A DNA stretch of 61,177 bases from an uncultured Bacillota bacterium (lineage in GTDB: Bacteria; Bacillota; Clostridia; Lachnospirales; Lachnospiraceae). A model generated the notes under the pieces. That model had not been told where the DNA came from. It saw nothing but the letters and a program-made list of their open reading frames with translations, and ran no database searches. The stretch spans positions 1 through 61,177 of the forward strand of contig CAJKMA010000009.1 in the NCBI GenBank assembly GCA_905200905.1. The letters run 5' to 3'. Numbering within the stretch: the stretch's first letter is position 1; each line of letters begins with the position of its first letter. This document shows, one piece after another, positions 26,556-36,087 of the stretch. A program made the position numbers and the translations under genes.

Positions 26556-27320
26556 CTAAATTCCAAACAGATTTTTCGCATTTTTCTTGGTTATGTCAAC
26601 TACATCTTCGTAAGATACACCTTTGATTTCTGAAATCATCTGAGCCACATATTTAAGATAAAGAGAGCAATTCCGCTCCCCTCTATGGGGATCTGGAGCC
26701 AGATAGGGAGCATCTGTTTCCAAAAGCAGGTAGTCCAGGGGTGCATACTCCACCACTTCTTTTAACTTCTTTGCATTTTTAAAAGTAACGACACCACCAA
26801 TTCCCAGATAATATCCCATGTTCATATATTCTCTGGCATGTTCCTTGGAATAAGAATAGCAGTGAATCACACCTTTTAAGCAGTCTGCCCTCTCTGCTTT
26901 CATAATATCCAGGGTATCTTTCGCTGCATCTCTGCTGTGGACAATAATTGGAAGCTCTGTTTCTTTCGCCAGATCCATTTGCCGGACAAACCACTTCTTC
27001 TGTGTCTCATGGTTTTCCTTGTCCCAGTAATAATCCAGCCCAATCTCACCTACGGCAACCGTCTTTGGCAAGCGGCAATATTGGCATAACAGTTCCATTT
27101 TCTCTTCATCTAAAGTTCCTACTTCATCTGGATGAACACCGATTGCCCCGTACACAAATGGATATTGCTCTATGAGTTTTACCGTGTCCTCCACACCTCG
27201 AAGAGACGCACCCACATTTATAATGGTTTCTATTCCATTTTCATGCATGGAGCGGAGCAGTGCATCCCGGTCCAGGTCAAAGGCTTCATCATCATAGTGT
27301 GCATGTGTCTCAAATATCAT
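26556..27320 (-). CDS. TatD-family metal-dependent hydrolase
   Basis: A 254-residue TIM-barrel hydrolase; family members act as DNases or exonucleases. Metal ligands are visible: His6 and His8 in ETHAHYDD, Glu92 in VAVGEIGLDYY, His128 in IIVHSRDA, His153 in GVIHCYSYS and an Asp in LLLETDAPYLAPDP. The ATG at 27320 is chosen over upstream in-frame starts because AGAGGAATTC precedes it and HAHYDD must be near the N-terminus. Its start overlaps the end of the AI-2E gene by 11 bases, so the two are translationally coupled. Confidence 0.93.
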   Translation of the reverse strand: MIFETHAHYDDEAFDLDRDALLRSMHENGIETIINVGASLRGVEDTVKLIEQYPFVYGAIGVHPDEVGTLDEEKMELLCQYCRLPKTVAVGEIGLDYYWDKENHETQKKWFVRQMDLAKETELPIIVHSRDAAKDTLDIMKAERADCLKGVIHCYSYSKEHAREYMNMGYYLGIGGVVTFKNAKKLKEVVEYAPLDYLLLETDAPYLAPDPHRGERNCSLYLKYVAQMISEIKGVSYEDVVDITKKNAKNLFGI

Positions 27321-28443
27321 GAATTCCTCTATCCTCCAGTCTCTTATGTACCCATCCTTTAAACAGTGCATACAGCACAGAAGAAAGCGGAATAAAGATG
27401 AGCATTCCTACCACTCCCATGAGGCTGCCACCCACGGTTACAGCCACTAACACCCATATGGAAGGAAGTCCTACAGAACCACCCACCACATGAGGATAGA
27501 TGAGATTTCCTTCTACCTGCTGCAATACAAAGAAGAGAATCACAAATCCGATTGCCTGTACCGGATTTGACACAAGAATCAAGAAGGTACCTAACACGCA
27601 TCCAATAAATGCTCCAAAAATAGGAATCAATGCAGTAAAGGCAATAAGAACTCCCACCAGCAACGCATACGGGAAACGCAAAACACTCATGGAAACAAAG
27701 AACATAGTTCCAAGAATCACTGCTTCCAGGCACTGCCCTGTCACAAAATTAGAAAATGTCTTGTAGCTAAGCGCAGCCACCTGCAAGGTCTTCTCAACTG
27801 CGTGGCGTGGAAGAAAGGCATAAAGCACTTTCTTCACTTGCACAGATAATTTCTCTTTCTGAAGTAAGATATAGCACGCAAATACAAATCCAACAAAGAA
27901 ATTCATCAGAGAATTGATTACCGTTTTTGCCACTGTAACAGTAGAACTCAACACATTTCCTGCTCCATTTTTCAAGAAATTAACGGCACTCTGGATAATC
28001 TTATCCCAGTTAAACTCCAGGCTGTCAATCCACAGTCCAATCTGCTCACCGTCTGGGAAGGCATCTGTGATCCACTGCTCCAGTTTTGGCAGAAATGCTT
28101 CTATATTCTTGCTAATGCTTGCAATGGTTGTTGCAATCTCAGGAAGAACAACCACTAAAACAATCTGAAGTATGGCAAGTACAAAGAGAATGGAAAGCAC
28201 CAGACTCAATGGTCTTACAATTTTTTTCTTCTTAGCTTTTGCAAACAGTTTATTTTCCAGAAAATGAAGTGGTATATTCAAAATAAACGCCATTGCACCA
28301 CCTAAAATAAACGGAAAGACAATTCTGCACAAGAAGATAAAGCCAGCCGCCAGGTTTTCAATCCTCTGCACTCCAACAAGTACCAAAACTGCAAAAACAA
28401 TCAGAAACATTAAATTCTTCATGTTCTTTTTATTCAAATCCAT
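27310..28443 (-). CDS. AI-2E family transporter (PerM-like)
   Basis: A 377-residue membrane protein with about eight predicted membrane segments and the family pattern: paired N-terminal helices, a soluble middle (about residues 75-200), then FSNFVTGQCLEAVILGTMFF and PIFGAFIGCVLG. The family contains AI-2 exporters, Na+/H+ antiporters and uncharacterised permeases, so the substrate is open. The ATG at 28443 follows GGGAGGG by 5-6 bases and is preferred to the GTG at 28461. It lies 26 bases after the P-type ATPase gene and so is probably under the same riboswitch. Confidence 0.88.
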   Translation of the reverse strand: MDLNKKNMKNLMFLIVFAVLVLVGVQRIENLAAGFIFLCRIVFPFILGGAMAFILNIPLHFLENKLFAKAKKKKIVRPLSLVLSILFVLAILQIVLVVVLPEIATTIASISKNIEAFLPKLEQWITDAFPDGEQIGLWIDSLEFNWDKIIQSAVNFLKNGAGNVLSSTVTVAKTVINSLMNFFVGFVFACYILLQKEKLSVQVKKVLYAFLPRHAVEKTLQVAALSYKTFSNFVTGQCLEAVILGTMFFVSMSVLRFPYALLVGVLIAFTALIPIFGAFIGCVLGTFLILVSNPVQAIGFVILFFVLQQVEGNLIYPHVVGGSVGLPSIWVLVAVTVGGSLMGVVGMLIFIPLSSVLYALFKGWVHKRLEDRGIHDI

Positions 28444-28469
28444 AGCATCCCTCCCAGGCACTTTTTTCT

Positions 28470-31088
28470 TTATTTACCGATTTTTTTACGAATCCATTTA
28501 ATGAATTGGATAATCGGCAGATTGGCAAGAGCCAGACCATACATAATAAATAACTGAGCAAGACTTAATGTCTGAACCTGGAAAATGCTGTGCAACCAAG
28601 GAACCATCATAACAGCTGTAATCAGAAGGATTCCGATGCCGAAAGCACCTACCAGATATTTGTTATTGAAAAATCTCTTTGTAAACAGAACCGGTTCGTC
28701 AGATTTACAGTTGAATCCATGTACCAGACGGGAAGTACACAAAGTACCAAAAGCTAAGGTAGAAGCCAGAAGCACATTCTCGTGTCCAAAGCCACTATAG
28801 CCGATATAAAATCCGATCATAGTCATAACACCAATTACAAGACCTTCTATTCCGATTTTAGAAAGGAAATTCTTGGTGAGAATGGATTCGTTCATTGGTC
28901 TTGGCTTTTCATTCATGACAGACTTAGTATGTGGCTCCAGTCCCAGTGCAATAGCTGGAAGACTGTCTGTAAGAAGGTTAATAAACAGCAGGTGAACCGG
29001 TGCAAATGGTACCGGTAAGTTTGCAATAGATGCATATAGTACTGCCAAAATTCCTGCAAAGTTTCCTGATAACAGGAACTGAATCGCACTCTTGATGTTT
29101 CTGTAAACATTACGTCCGTTTTCTACTGCTTTAACAATAGTCGCAAAGTTGTCATCTGTCAATATCATAGATGCAGCATCTTTAGAAACTTCTGTTCCTG
29201 TGATACCCATAGCCACACCGATATCTGCCTGTTTCAGCGCCGGTGCATCATTTACACCGTCACCTGTCATAGATACGATATTTCCTTTTTCCTGCCATGC
29301 ACGGACAATACGGATTTTGTGTTCTGGTGAAACACGGGCATATACGGAAATACCTTCAACGAAATCTTTCAGCTCTTCGTCTGTCATATTTTCAATCACA
29401 GCACCTTCACAAGCCTCAGATTCATCCTTCAGAATACCGATTCTCTTAGCAATCGCTGCTGCTGTCACTTTGTGGTCTCCGGTAATCATAATTGGCTTAA
29501 TGCCTGCTTTGATACATTCTGAAACGGCATCTTTGGATTCTTCTCTCGGCGGATCCATCATAGCGATTAATCCCAAGAAGGTCATATCTTTTTCATCTTC
29601 TACCGTAAGTGTGGAGCCTTCCGGTACATCTTTGTAAGCAAAGGCCAGAACACGAAGACCGTTCTTGGAAAACTTCTGGTTCTGCGCTTCAATATCCTGA
29701 ATATCCTGTTGAGTAATTGGTTCTGCCTTTCCGTTTTTCTGAATCATAGTAACTCTTCCAAGAAGTACATCCACAGCACCTTTGGTTACCATGGTAGAAC
29801 CTCTTTTCAGCGTATGAAGAGTAGACATCAGTTTTCGATCACTGTCAAAAGGTACTTCGCTGAATCTTGGGTATTTGGTTCTCACTGCTTCCGCAGGAAC
29901 TCCTAATTTATCTCCCTGATTAATAAGAGCAGTCTCTGTTGGATCGCCAATCTCTTCTCCGTTTTTGTTTGTGGAGTCATTACACAAAATACTGTGACGA
30001 AGAAGCTGTTTCTGCTGTTTATCATCCAGGTCAATGTTTTCTGCAGCGATTTCCTTTCCGTCTACATAGTAGTATTCTACAGTCATCTTATTCTGTGTCA
30101 GAGTACCTGTTTTATCAGAACAGATAATGGACACGCTTCCCAGACCTTCCACTGCCTGCAATTTACGGACAATCGCATGTTCTTTTGCCATCTTTTGAGT
30201 ACCAAAAGATAATACAATCGTTACAATAGAGCTTAATGCTTCCGGAATAGCTGCAACTGCTAAAGCTACTGCAAAGAGGAAGGCATCGCCCATAGATTCT
30301 CCTCTGAATACACTGATTCCAAATAAAATTGCACAGAATACTAAAATCAAAATAGAAAGTTTCCGTCCGAAGTTATCCAAATTCATCTGCAAAGGTGTTT
30401 TCTTTTCAGATGTATTTTTCAACAGTTTTGCAATTTTTCCTACTTCTGTTTCCATACCAATGGCAGTTACCAGGAAGGAACCACGTCCATAAGAAACAAA
30501 ACTTCCTGAATACACCATATTGGTTCTGTCACCAAGAGGTACTTCTCCGCTAATTTCTTCCTCTGTCTTGTCAACTCCAAGACTCTCTCCTGTAAGCGCA
30601 CTTTCATCTACTTTCAAGCTGGCATTTTCCAAAATACGTCCATCTGCCGGAACATAATCACCAGCCTCCAGCATAACAATATCTCCAATGGTAACTTCTG
30701 AAGATGGTACCTTAATCACATCACCATTTCTAAATACCTTTGCCTCAGGAGCTGACATAGCTTTCAAACTATCTAAAGACTGCTCTGCCTTAATGGTCTG
30801 AACCGTACCTAAGATAGCGTTCATGGTAATAACTACCAAAATAACAATGGCACTCTCGGTCTCTCCAAGAAGGCCTGAAACAATCGCTGCCGCAATCAGA
30901 ATAATAACCAGAAAATCCTTATACTGTTCCAGGAAAATCTGTAGTATGGATTTTTTCTTTTCCTCCACCAGGGCATTTGGTCCATATTTCTGTTGATTTT
31001 TCTTAATCTGGTCCTCACTGAGGGGATGGGTACTGCCATTTACAGCTTTCTGAGCTTCTGTTCTTGACATCTGATAATACTCTTTCAT
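28470..31088 (-). CDS. P2A-type cation-transporting ATPase (Ca2+/Mn2+)
   Basis: An 872-residue SERCA/PMR1-like pump. TGES (167-170), the phosphorylation motif SDKTGTLTQ with Asp325, MTGDGVNDAP, the M4 site AIPEAL and the M6 site NLLTDSLPAIAL are all present, which fit export of Ca2+ or Mn2+. The ATG at 31088 follows GGAGGAAAAAAC; the upstream in-frame extension falls inside the leader RNA. The leader is a yybP-ykoY (manganese) riboswitch with a terminator, so manganese is the more likely cargo or signal. It is followed by the AI-2E and TatD genes in one operon. Confidence 0.95.
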   Translation of the reverse strand: MKEYYQMSRTEAQKAVNGSTHPLSEDQIKKNQQKYGPNALVEEKKKSILQIFLEQYKDFLVIILIAAAIVSGLLGETESAIVILVVITMNAILGTVQTIKAEQSLDSLKAMSAPEAKVFRNGDVIKVPSSEVTIGDIVMLEAGDYVPADGRILENASLKVDESALTGESLGVDKTEEEISGEVPLGDRTNMVYSGSFVSYGRGSFLVTAIGMETEVGKIAKLLKNTSEKKTPLQMNLDNFGRKLSILILVFCAILFGISVFRGESMGDAFLFAVALAVAAIPEALSSIVTIVLSFGTQKMAKEHAIVRKLQAVEGLGSVSIICSDKTGTLTQNKMTVEYYYVDGKEIAAENIDLDDKQQKQLLRHSILCNDSTNKNGEEIGDPTETALINQGDKLGVPAEAVRTKYPRFSEVPFDSDRKLMSTLHTLKRGSTMVTKGAVDVLLGRVTMIQKNGKAEPITQQDIQDIEAQNQKFSKNGLRVLAFAYKDVPEGSTLTVEDEKDMTFLGLIAMMDPPREESKDAVSECIKAGIKPIMITGDHKVTAAAIAKRIGILKDESEACEGAVIENMTDEELKDFVEGISVYARVSPEHKIRIVRAWQEKGNIVSMTGDGVNDAPALKQADIGVAMGITGTEVSKDAASMILTDDNFATIVKAVENGRNVYRNIKSAIQFLLSGNFAGILAVLYASIANLPVPFAPVHLLFINLLTDSLPAIALGLEPHTKSVMNEKPRPMNESILTKNFLSKIGIEGLVIGVMTMIGFYIGYSGFGHENVLLASTLAFGTLCTSRLVHGFNCKSDEPVLFTKRFFNNKYLVGAFGIGILLITAVMMVPWLHSIFQVQTLSLAQLFIMYGLALANLPIIQFIKWIRKKIGK

Positions 31089-31143
31089 GTTTTTTCCTCC
31101 ATTCCTTATATTATTGTGCTTCGCAAAGGTCTTTTTATGTGTC

Positions 31144-31200
31144 CATAAAACAAAAGCGAGACCTTTACTGCACAGTCTGCTATGCAATAAAAGTCTCGCT
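31144..31200 (-). terminator. Riboswitch-controlled terminator of the ATPase leader
   Basis: A long stem pairs AGCGAGAC with GTCTCGCT plus inner bases (31155-31165 and 31190-31200), followed on the minus strand by GCTTTTGTTTT. It is the likely expression platform of the yybP-ykoY element. Confidence 0.85.
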
Positions 31201-31286
31201 GTTTCATCACGACACGGACGAGAATACTCTCATCGAGATTGACGACGCCGTAAACACCTATTGGTGCCAGCTACTCCCTTTCATTG
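31201..31286 (-). promoter_or_regulatory. yybP-ykoY (manganese) riboswitch aptamer
   Basis: The minus-strand leader has the class hallmark AAAGGGAGUAGCUGGC (complement of 31266-31281), followed by the conserved GUCGUCAAUCUCGAUGAGAG and GUCCGUGUCGUGAUGAAACA-type segments that close the two-arm junction. Known members sense Mn2+ and switch on exporters such as MntP-type proteins and P-type ATPases. Here binding should prevent the terminator at 31144-31200. The predicted start at about 31286 puts the aptamer at the very 5' end. Confidence 0.85.
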
Positions 31287-31292
31287 AAGAGA

Positions 31293-31321
31293 ATAATATA
31301 CGATAAGCTACAGGTTGTCAA
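31293..31321 (-). promoter_or_regulatory. Promoter of the riboswitch-ATPase operon
   Basis: TTGACA (complement of 31316-31321), a 17-base spacer, TATTAT (complement of 31293-31298). The -35 is only 10 bases past the stop codon of the aldo/keto reductase gene. Confidence 0.8.
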
Positions 31322-31331
31322 TAGGAAAATT

Positions 31332-32249
31332 TTACGGCAACACTTTTCCTGCTGCCATATAAAGGGCATACCACTCCTCGCGAGTTAAATTTACCTCTGA
31401 GGCTTTGCAAATATCAGTCAACCGATTCTTATTTGTAGTACCCACAATCGTCTGGATTTTTGCCGGATGTCTCAAAATCCATGCCACTGCAATGGCACTA
31501 TTGGTAACCTGATACTTTTCGGCCAATTCTTCAATCTGTCTGTTCAATTCAGGGAACTTCTCACTATTTAAAAATACACCTTCAAACATACCATACTGGA
31601 ATGGCGACCAAGCCTGAATGGTAATATTCTTTAAACGGCAATATTCCAGAACGCTTCCATCCCTGTTTGCCCCTGCTTCGTTATGCACATTCACATTCAG
31701 CCCAGAATCCACGATATCACAATGTGCAATGCTGAATTGAAGCTGGTTTATTTTTATGCGATTTTCGCAATATTTATTCAAAAGTTCTATCTGCATGGAA
31801 TTTTGATTGCTGACTCCGAAATACCGAACCTTTCCTGTTTTCTCCAGAATTTCAAAAGCCTCTGCTACTTCTTCTGGCTCCATTAAAGTATCTGGACGAT
31901 GAAGAAGAAGGATATCCAGATAGTCAGTCCGTAATCTTTTTAGGCTTTCATCTACAGATTCCAGGATATGCTCCTTGGAAAAATCATATGCTTTGCCGGG
32001 AATAATCCCGCACTTGCTCTGAAGAATCACTTGTTCACGCATAGATGATTCTATCATTTTTCCAAATACTTCTTCAGCATGTCCTGCGTCATAAATATCC
32101 GCATGGTCAAAGAAATTCACACCTAATTCCAATGCTGTATCCAGTAAAGCTTCTCTTTCCTTCTTATCTTTTAAACCAGTGATTCTCATGCATCCCAAGG
32201 CAATTTCCGGAACTTCCAACTTTGTATTTCCAATTGTGATTTTCTTCAT
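31332..32249 (-). CDS. Aldo/keto reductase (YdhF-like)
   Basis: A 305-residue NAD(P)H-dependent reductase with a TIM-barrel fold. The catalytic tetrad is in place: Asp48, Tyr53 (FFDHADIYDAG), Lys79 (LQSKCG) and His117 (LLHRPD); the family signature LKRLRTDYLDILLLHRPD and the cofactor-site region IVGTTNKNRL follow. The substrate cannot be told. It is the last gene of the leftward glycan operon, 21 bases after the GH31 gene. No separate terminator is seen before the ATPase promoter; read-through would meet the riboswitch terminator. Confidence 0.93.
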   Translation of the reverse strand: MKKITIGNTKLEVPEIALGCMRITGLKDKKEREALLDTALELGVNFFDHADIYDAGHAEEVFGKMIESSMREQVILQSKCGIIPGKAYDFSKEHILESVDESLKRLRTDYLDILLLHRPDTLMEPEEVAEAFEILEKTGKVRYFGVSNQNSMQIELLNKYCENRIKINQLQFSIAHCDIVDSGLNVNVHNEAGANRDGSVLEYCRLKNITIQAWSPFQYGMFEGVFLNSEKFPELNRQIEELAEKYQVTNSAIAVAWILRHPAKIQTIVGTTNKNRLTDICKASEVNLTREEWYALYMAAGKVLP

Positions 32250-32270
32250 AGGTTCTCCTCCTGTGGGAAT

Positions 32271-34523
32271 TTATTTCACTACAATTTCTAACTCTTCTTT
32301 TCCCATAACCTGATATGTCACATTTTCAGTTCTTCCTTCGGCACATACGGTTACTGTTTTTCCGTTTCTTCTAGCTTTCACAGTAAGCACTGTATTTCCC
32401 TGCAAATCTGTCACAACTGTTTCCGCTTCTTTTCCATCTTCCAGGTTTACCAAATACAAGGTTACTCCCTCTGCATAATCGTAATCAGGACGGCTACTGT
32501 CACTTCCCACTGCCAAAATGCTATTTGGTCTTACCAGTAATGGCATATGGAAATAATCATAAGTTTCTTTGTGCCAGGTTTTGCCCTCTACAGTTTCTCC
32601 TGTCAGAAGATTTTGCCAGGTTCCTTCTGGTACATAATACTCTACCTCTCCAGATTCTTTAAAGATTGGAGCTACCAGCAGAGATTCTCCCAGCATATAC
32701 TGTTTGTCCAATGTTTCACATGTTCTGTCCTCTGGAAATTCTACAAACATAGGCCGCATCATCGGTGTTCCTTCTTCATGGGAAATCACAGCTTGGCGAT
32801 ACAGATACGGCATCAGGCTGCATTTCAACTTCACAAACTTCCGAAGAACATCACAAGCTTCCTCATCAAACATCCAAGGCACACGATAAGAAGTAGAACC
32901 GTGGAGACGACTATGAGAACTTAAAAGTCCAAATTGACACCATCTCTTATAAATATCTGCTGAAGCGGTATTTTCAAACCCACTAATATCATGACTCCAG
33001 AAGCCAAAACCTCCACATGCAAGAGAAAGTCCACTGCGCAAAGTTTCTGCCATGGAAGGATAACTTGCAGAGCAGTCACCACCCCAGTGTGCTGGGAATT
33101 TCTGACCTCCCACAGTAGCTGAACGGGCAAACAGCACAGCTTCTCCTTCTCCTCTTTCCTGTACCAGAAGTTCAAATACCGCCTTATTATAAAGGTAGGT
33201 ATAATAATTATGCATTTTTACTGGGTCAGAGCCATCATAATAAGCAATATCTTTTACTGGAATTCTCTCACCGAAATCTGTTTTAAAACAATCCACACCC
33301 ATATCTAACAGCGTTTTTAATTTACCTTGATACCATTTCACTGCTTCTGGATTGGTAAAGTCCACCAGGCCCATGCCAGCCTGCCACATATCTGTCTGCC
33401 ATACATCTCCATTTTCTTTTTTCACAAGATAGCCGTGTTTCATTCCCTCTGCAAATAAAGGAGATTTCTGTCCAATATATGGATTAATCCACACACAGAT
33501 TTTCAAACCTCTCTGATGATAACGCTCTAGCATACCTTTTGGATCTGGGAAAGTTTTTGGATCCCATACAAAATTACACCATTCAAACCCTTCCATCCAG
33601 AAACAATCAAAATGGAATACATGCAGCGGAATATCCCTGTCTGCCATACCCTGAATAAAGCTGCTGGTAGTTTTCTCATCATAGTTTGTAGTAAATGAGG
33701 TGGTCAGCCAGAGACCAAAAGACCACGCTGGAGGCAGTGCCGGTTTTCCAGTTAATTCTGTATATTTCTCAATGGTACCCTTGGGTGTATGTCCATTAAT
33801 GACATAGTAGTCCAAGCGTTCTCCCTCCACAGAAAACTGAATCCGCTCTACCTTTTCGCTGGCAATCTCATAAGAAGCATCGCCCTCATTGTCCAGGAGG
33901 ACACCATATCCTTTGTTGGTAATATAAAATGGAATATTTTTATAGGAAATCTCGCTGGCTGTTCCTCCATCTTCATTCCACATGTCTACTACCTGACCAT
34001 TTTTTACAAAAGGAGTGAAACGTTCTCCAAGACCATAAATATATTCGTCCACATCAATGGCTAATGCGTCTACTGTATATTTTCTGCCTGTTTCGTTATT
34101 TAAAATATTTGCCATATTGCGAAATCCTGTATTCGTAAGCTCTCGTTCTCCATCCAGGAAACGAATTCCCCATGAATTAGGACGTTTATCAACCACTGCT
34201 TTCGTGCTACCAGACTGATAAGTAATAAAATCATCGGTTTCTTCTATACAAACATGAGGGCTGGTATGGTTTATCTCTACAAAAGGACCTTGATAAGCGG
34301 TTCCCTCAAAATGTACTACAGAAACTTTAATCACATCCTCCATAGGACTGGAAAGCCGTATGGTGAGCATCCCCAGATTCAAACTATCTCCACGGCTTGC
34401 AATGTGCTTTGCCGGTGCATAAATGGTTAGTTCATCGCCCTCTCTTCTGCTGTCTGCATATTCTACTGCATAAAGGGGTGTCATTTCTTTTTTCACACTC
34501 CAATATCCGTCTGTAAATTTCAT
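32271..34523 (-). CDS. Alpha-xylosidase, GH31 (YicI-like)
   Basis: Removes alpha-1,6-linked xylose from xyloglucan oligosaccharides (isoprimeverose type). The 750 residues match YicI closely: an N-terminal beta-sandwich, then the (beta/alpha)8 barrel with nucleophile Asp416 in CFKTDFGERIP and acid/base Asp483 in HWGGDCSASY, and C-terminal beta domains. No signal peptide, so it acts inside the cell on imported oligosaccharides. Asp416 falls at the same number as in E. coli YicI. It follows the isomerase gene by 16 bases. Some GH31 enzymes are alpha-glucosidases; the KTDFGERIP motif favours xylosidase. Confidence 0.92.
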   Translation of the reverse strand: MKFTDGYWSVKKEMTPLYAVEYADSRREGDELTIYAPAKHIASRGDSLNLGMLTIRLSSPMEDVIKVSVVHFEGTAYQGPFVEINHTSPHVCIEETDDFITYQSGSTKAVVDKRPNSWGIRFLDGERELTNTGFRNMANILNNETGRKYTVDALAIDVDEYIYGLGERFTPFVKNGQVVDMWNEDGGTASEISYKNIPFYITNKGYGVLLDNEGDASYEIASEKVERIQFSVEGERLDYYVINGHTPKGTIEKYTELTGKPALPPAWSFGLWLTTSFTTNYDEKTTSSFIQGMADRDIPLHVFHFDCFWMEGFEWCNFVWDPKTFPDPKGMLERYHQRGLKICVWINPYIGQKSPLFAEGMKHGYLVKKENGDVWQTDMWQAGMGLVDFTNPEAVKWYQGKLKTLLDMGVDCFKTDFGERIPVKDIAYYDGSDPVKMHNYYTYLYNKAVFELLVQERGEGEAVLFARSATVGGQKFPAHWGGDCSASYPSMAETLRSGLSLACGGFGFWSHDISGFENTASADIYKRWCQFGLLSSHSRLHGSTSYRVPWMFDEEACDVLRKFVKLKCSLMPYLYRQAVISHEEGTPMMRPMFVEFPEDRTCETLDKQYMLGESLLVAPIFKESGEVEYYVPEGTWQNLLTGETVEGKTWHKETYDYFHMPLLVRPNSILAVGSDSSRPDYDYAEGVTLYLVNLEDGKEAETVVTDLQGNTVLTVKARRNGKTVTVCAEGRTENVTYQVMGKEELEIVVK

Positions 34524-34539
34524 AATCTTGTTCTCCCTT

Positions 34540-35361
34540 CTACATTTTCCAACTATTTTTTAAAAACATTGCAGAATCCCGCATAAATGCTTCCTGATTG
34601 GGGGCATCAAAATGTTCTATAGCTAGATAATCATCATATCCTATTCTTTTCAGATTTTCTATCAGAATAGAAATAGGAATATCTCCTGCCCCCACTGCTG
34701 ACGGCAAAAAACGCTCTTGTATTTTCCGATCCTTGCAGTGTACATGTACGACCCAGTCCTTCAGTTTTTCTAAAGCATTCCTAACGTTTTCTCCATGAAA
34801 AATAAAATTACCCATATCAAAAGTGTATTTCAGATTTTCTACCTTTTTCAGATACCACAAAAGTCCATTCACTCCGGATAGGGGTGAGGTAACATCATCA
34901 AAATCTTCCACTGTAACCTTCACACCTGCTTCTGTTCCAAGATGAACCAAATATTGCAGTCCTTCCGCCATTTTTAATGCCGCTTCACTTTTTTCCAAAA
35001 ACTCTCTTGTCTCTTTTTCTTCTTTTATCACCTTTTGAAACTGCTCGGCTTCTTTCCCAGATAAAAATCCTGGAACCACCAAAATTCTCTTTGCCCCCAC
35101 CTTCACAGCCATCTGGATATGCTGTTGTGCTTTTTCCTTTTCTTCACAACAGTCCATTCTGTAAAACTCATAGATACAGCTTATTTCAAGCTCTACATCC
35201 TTTAACAACTCCAGCGTATCTTCCTGTTTGCACAAATAGGAGAGATTTATCTCAACTCCGCAAATTCCAAGCTTCTTCACTTCAGATAGAATCTCCTGCA
35301 AACTCTTCCCTGTTTGTTCTCTTGCTTGAAGTATGTGGTCATAAAACACTGAAATTCTCAT
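34540..35361 (-). CDS. Sugar phosphate isomerase/epimerase-like protein
   Basis: A 273-residue xylose-isomerase-like TIM barrel (AP endonuclease 2 superfamily). Likely metal-binding stretches include VTVEDFDD (Glu near 150), YTFDMGNF (Asp near 181), VVHVHCKDR and DDYLAIEHFDAP (Glu near 249). Such proteins isomerise or epimerise sugars, often ketosugars or inositols. Its start overlaps the ThuA-like gene stop (ATGA), so the two are coupled. The substrate is unknown; context suggests an unusual sugar released by the neighbouring hydrolases. Confidence 0.82.
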   Translation of the reverse strand: MRISVFYDHILQAREQTGKSLQEILSEVKKLGICGVEINLSYLCKQEDTLELLKDVELEISCIYEFYRMDCCEEKEKAQQHIQMAVKVGAKRILVVPGFLSGKEAEQFQKVIKEEKETREFLEKSEAALKMAEGLQYLVHLGTEAGVKVTVEDFDDVTSPLSGVNGLLWYLKKVENLKYTFDMGNFIFHGENVRNALEKLKDWVVHVHCKDRKIQERFLPSAVGAGDIPISILIENLKRIGYDDYLAIEHFDAPNQEAFMRDSAMFLKNSWKM

Positions 35362-36065
35362 TCTTTTACCTCTTCACACTCCGGATAGTTCCGTTCTTTC
35401 TCAAAAGGTGCGCAAAATCTTACTGCGTTTTCTATAATCTTCTGTATTTCCGGTATATGATAAATAGGGTATTCCTCATGGCCTGGCTGAAAGTAAAAGA
35501 TTTTTCCCCGTCCTCTGTAAAATACACAGCCACTTCTAAAAACCTGTCCACCGGAAAACCAACCGCTGAAAATCACATCATCTGGTTTTGGAATATCGAA
35601 AAATTCTCCGTACATCTCCTCCTGTGGAATTTCTATCATTTCAGGAATTCCCTTCGCAATGGGATGTGCCGGCTCTATACACCATAATTTTTCTTTTTCC
35701 CCATGTTTCCACTTCAAAGACATAGTGGTTCCCATTAAGTTCCTCATAATTTTGCTGTAATGTGCCGAATGTAATGCAATCAATCCCATGCCAGAAAGTA
35801 CATGGCTCTGTACTCTGCGTGCCACCTCATCGGAAAATTCCTCCTGAAGCTGATGACTCCATATGATTAGTACATCCGTTTTCTCCAGAACCTCTTCTGT
35901 TAATCCATGCTCTTCCATATCAAAGGTAGCTGTCCGAACTGAGAAATCTTCCTGTTTTCCTAGAAATCCAGCGAGGCAGCCATGAATTCCCTCTGGATAT
36001 TGTTTATGGATTTCTTCATTTTCCCGCTCATGTTTATATTCATTCCAAATAGTAACGCGAATCAC
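35358..36065 (-). CDS. ThuA-like (trehalose utilisation) domain protein
   Basis: A 235-residue class I glutamine amidotransferase-like fold of the ThuA family. Visible are VTIWNEYKHERENEE near the N-terminus, DVLIIWSHQLQEEF (about 85-98), GMGLIALHSAHYSKI (about 112-126) and the C-terminal IFYFQPGHEEYPIYH. Members occur beside sugar isomerases and oxidoreductases and take part in 3-keto-disaccharide metabolism in some bacteria, but no activity can be claimed here. It pairs with the isomerase through a 4-base overlap and follows the GH3 gene by 22 bases. Confidence 0.85.
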   Translation of the reverse strand: MIRVTIWNEYKHERENEEIHKQYPEGIHGCLAGFLGKQEDFSVRTATFDMEEHGLTEEVLEKTDVLIIWSHQLQEEFSDEVARRVQSHVLSGMGLIALHSAHYSKIMRNLMGTTMSLKWKHGEKEKLWCIEPAHPIAKGIPEMIEIPQEEMYGEFFDIPKPDDVIFSGWFSGGQVFRSGCVFYRGRGKIFYFQPGHEEYPIYHIPEIQKIIENAVRFCAPFEKERNYPECEEVKE

Positions 36066-36087
36066 AAAGACATTTCTCCTCTCTGCA

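Noticed and set aside
34977..35687. 236-codon plus-strand frame across the isomerase and ThuA-like genes
   Set aside because: It crosses two well-supported coupled genes on the other strand and shows no domain.
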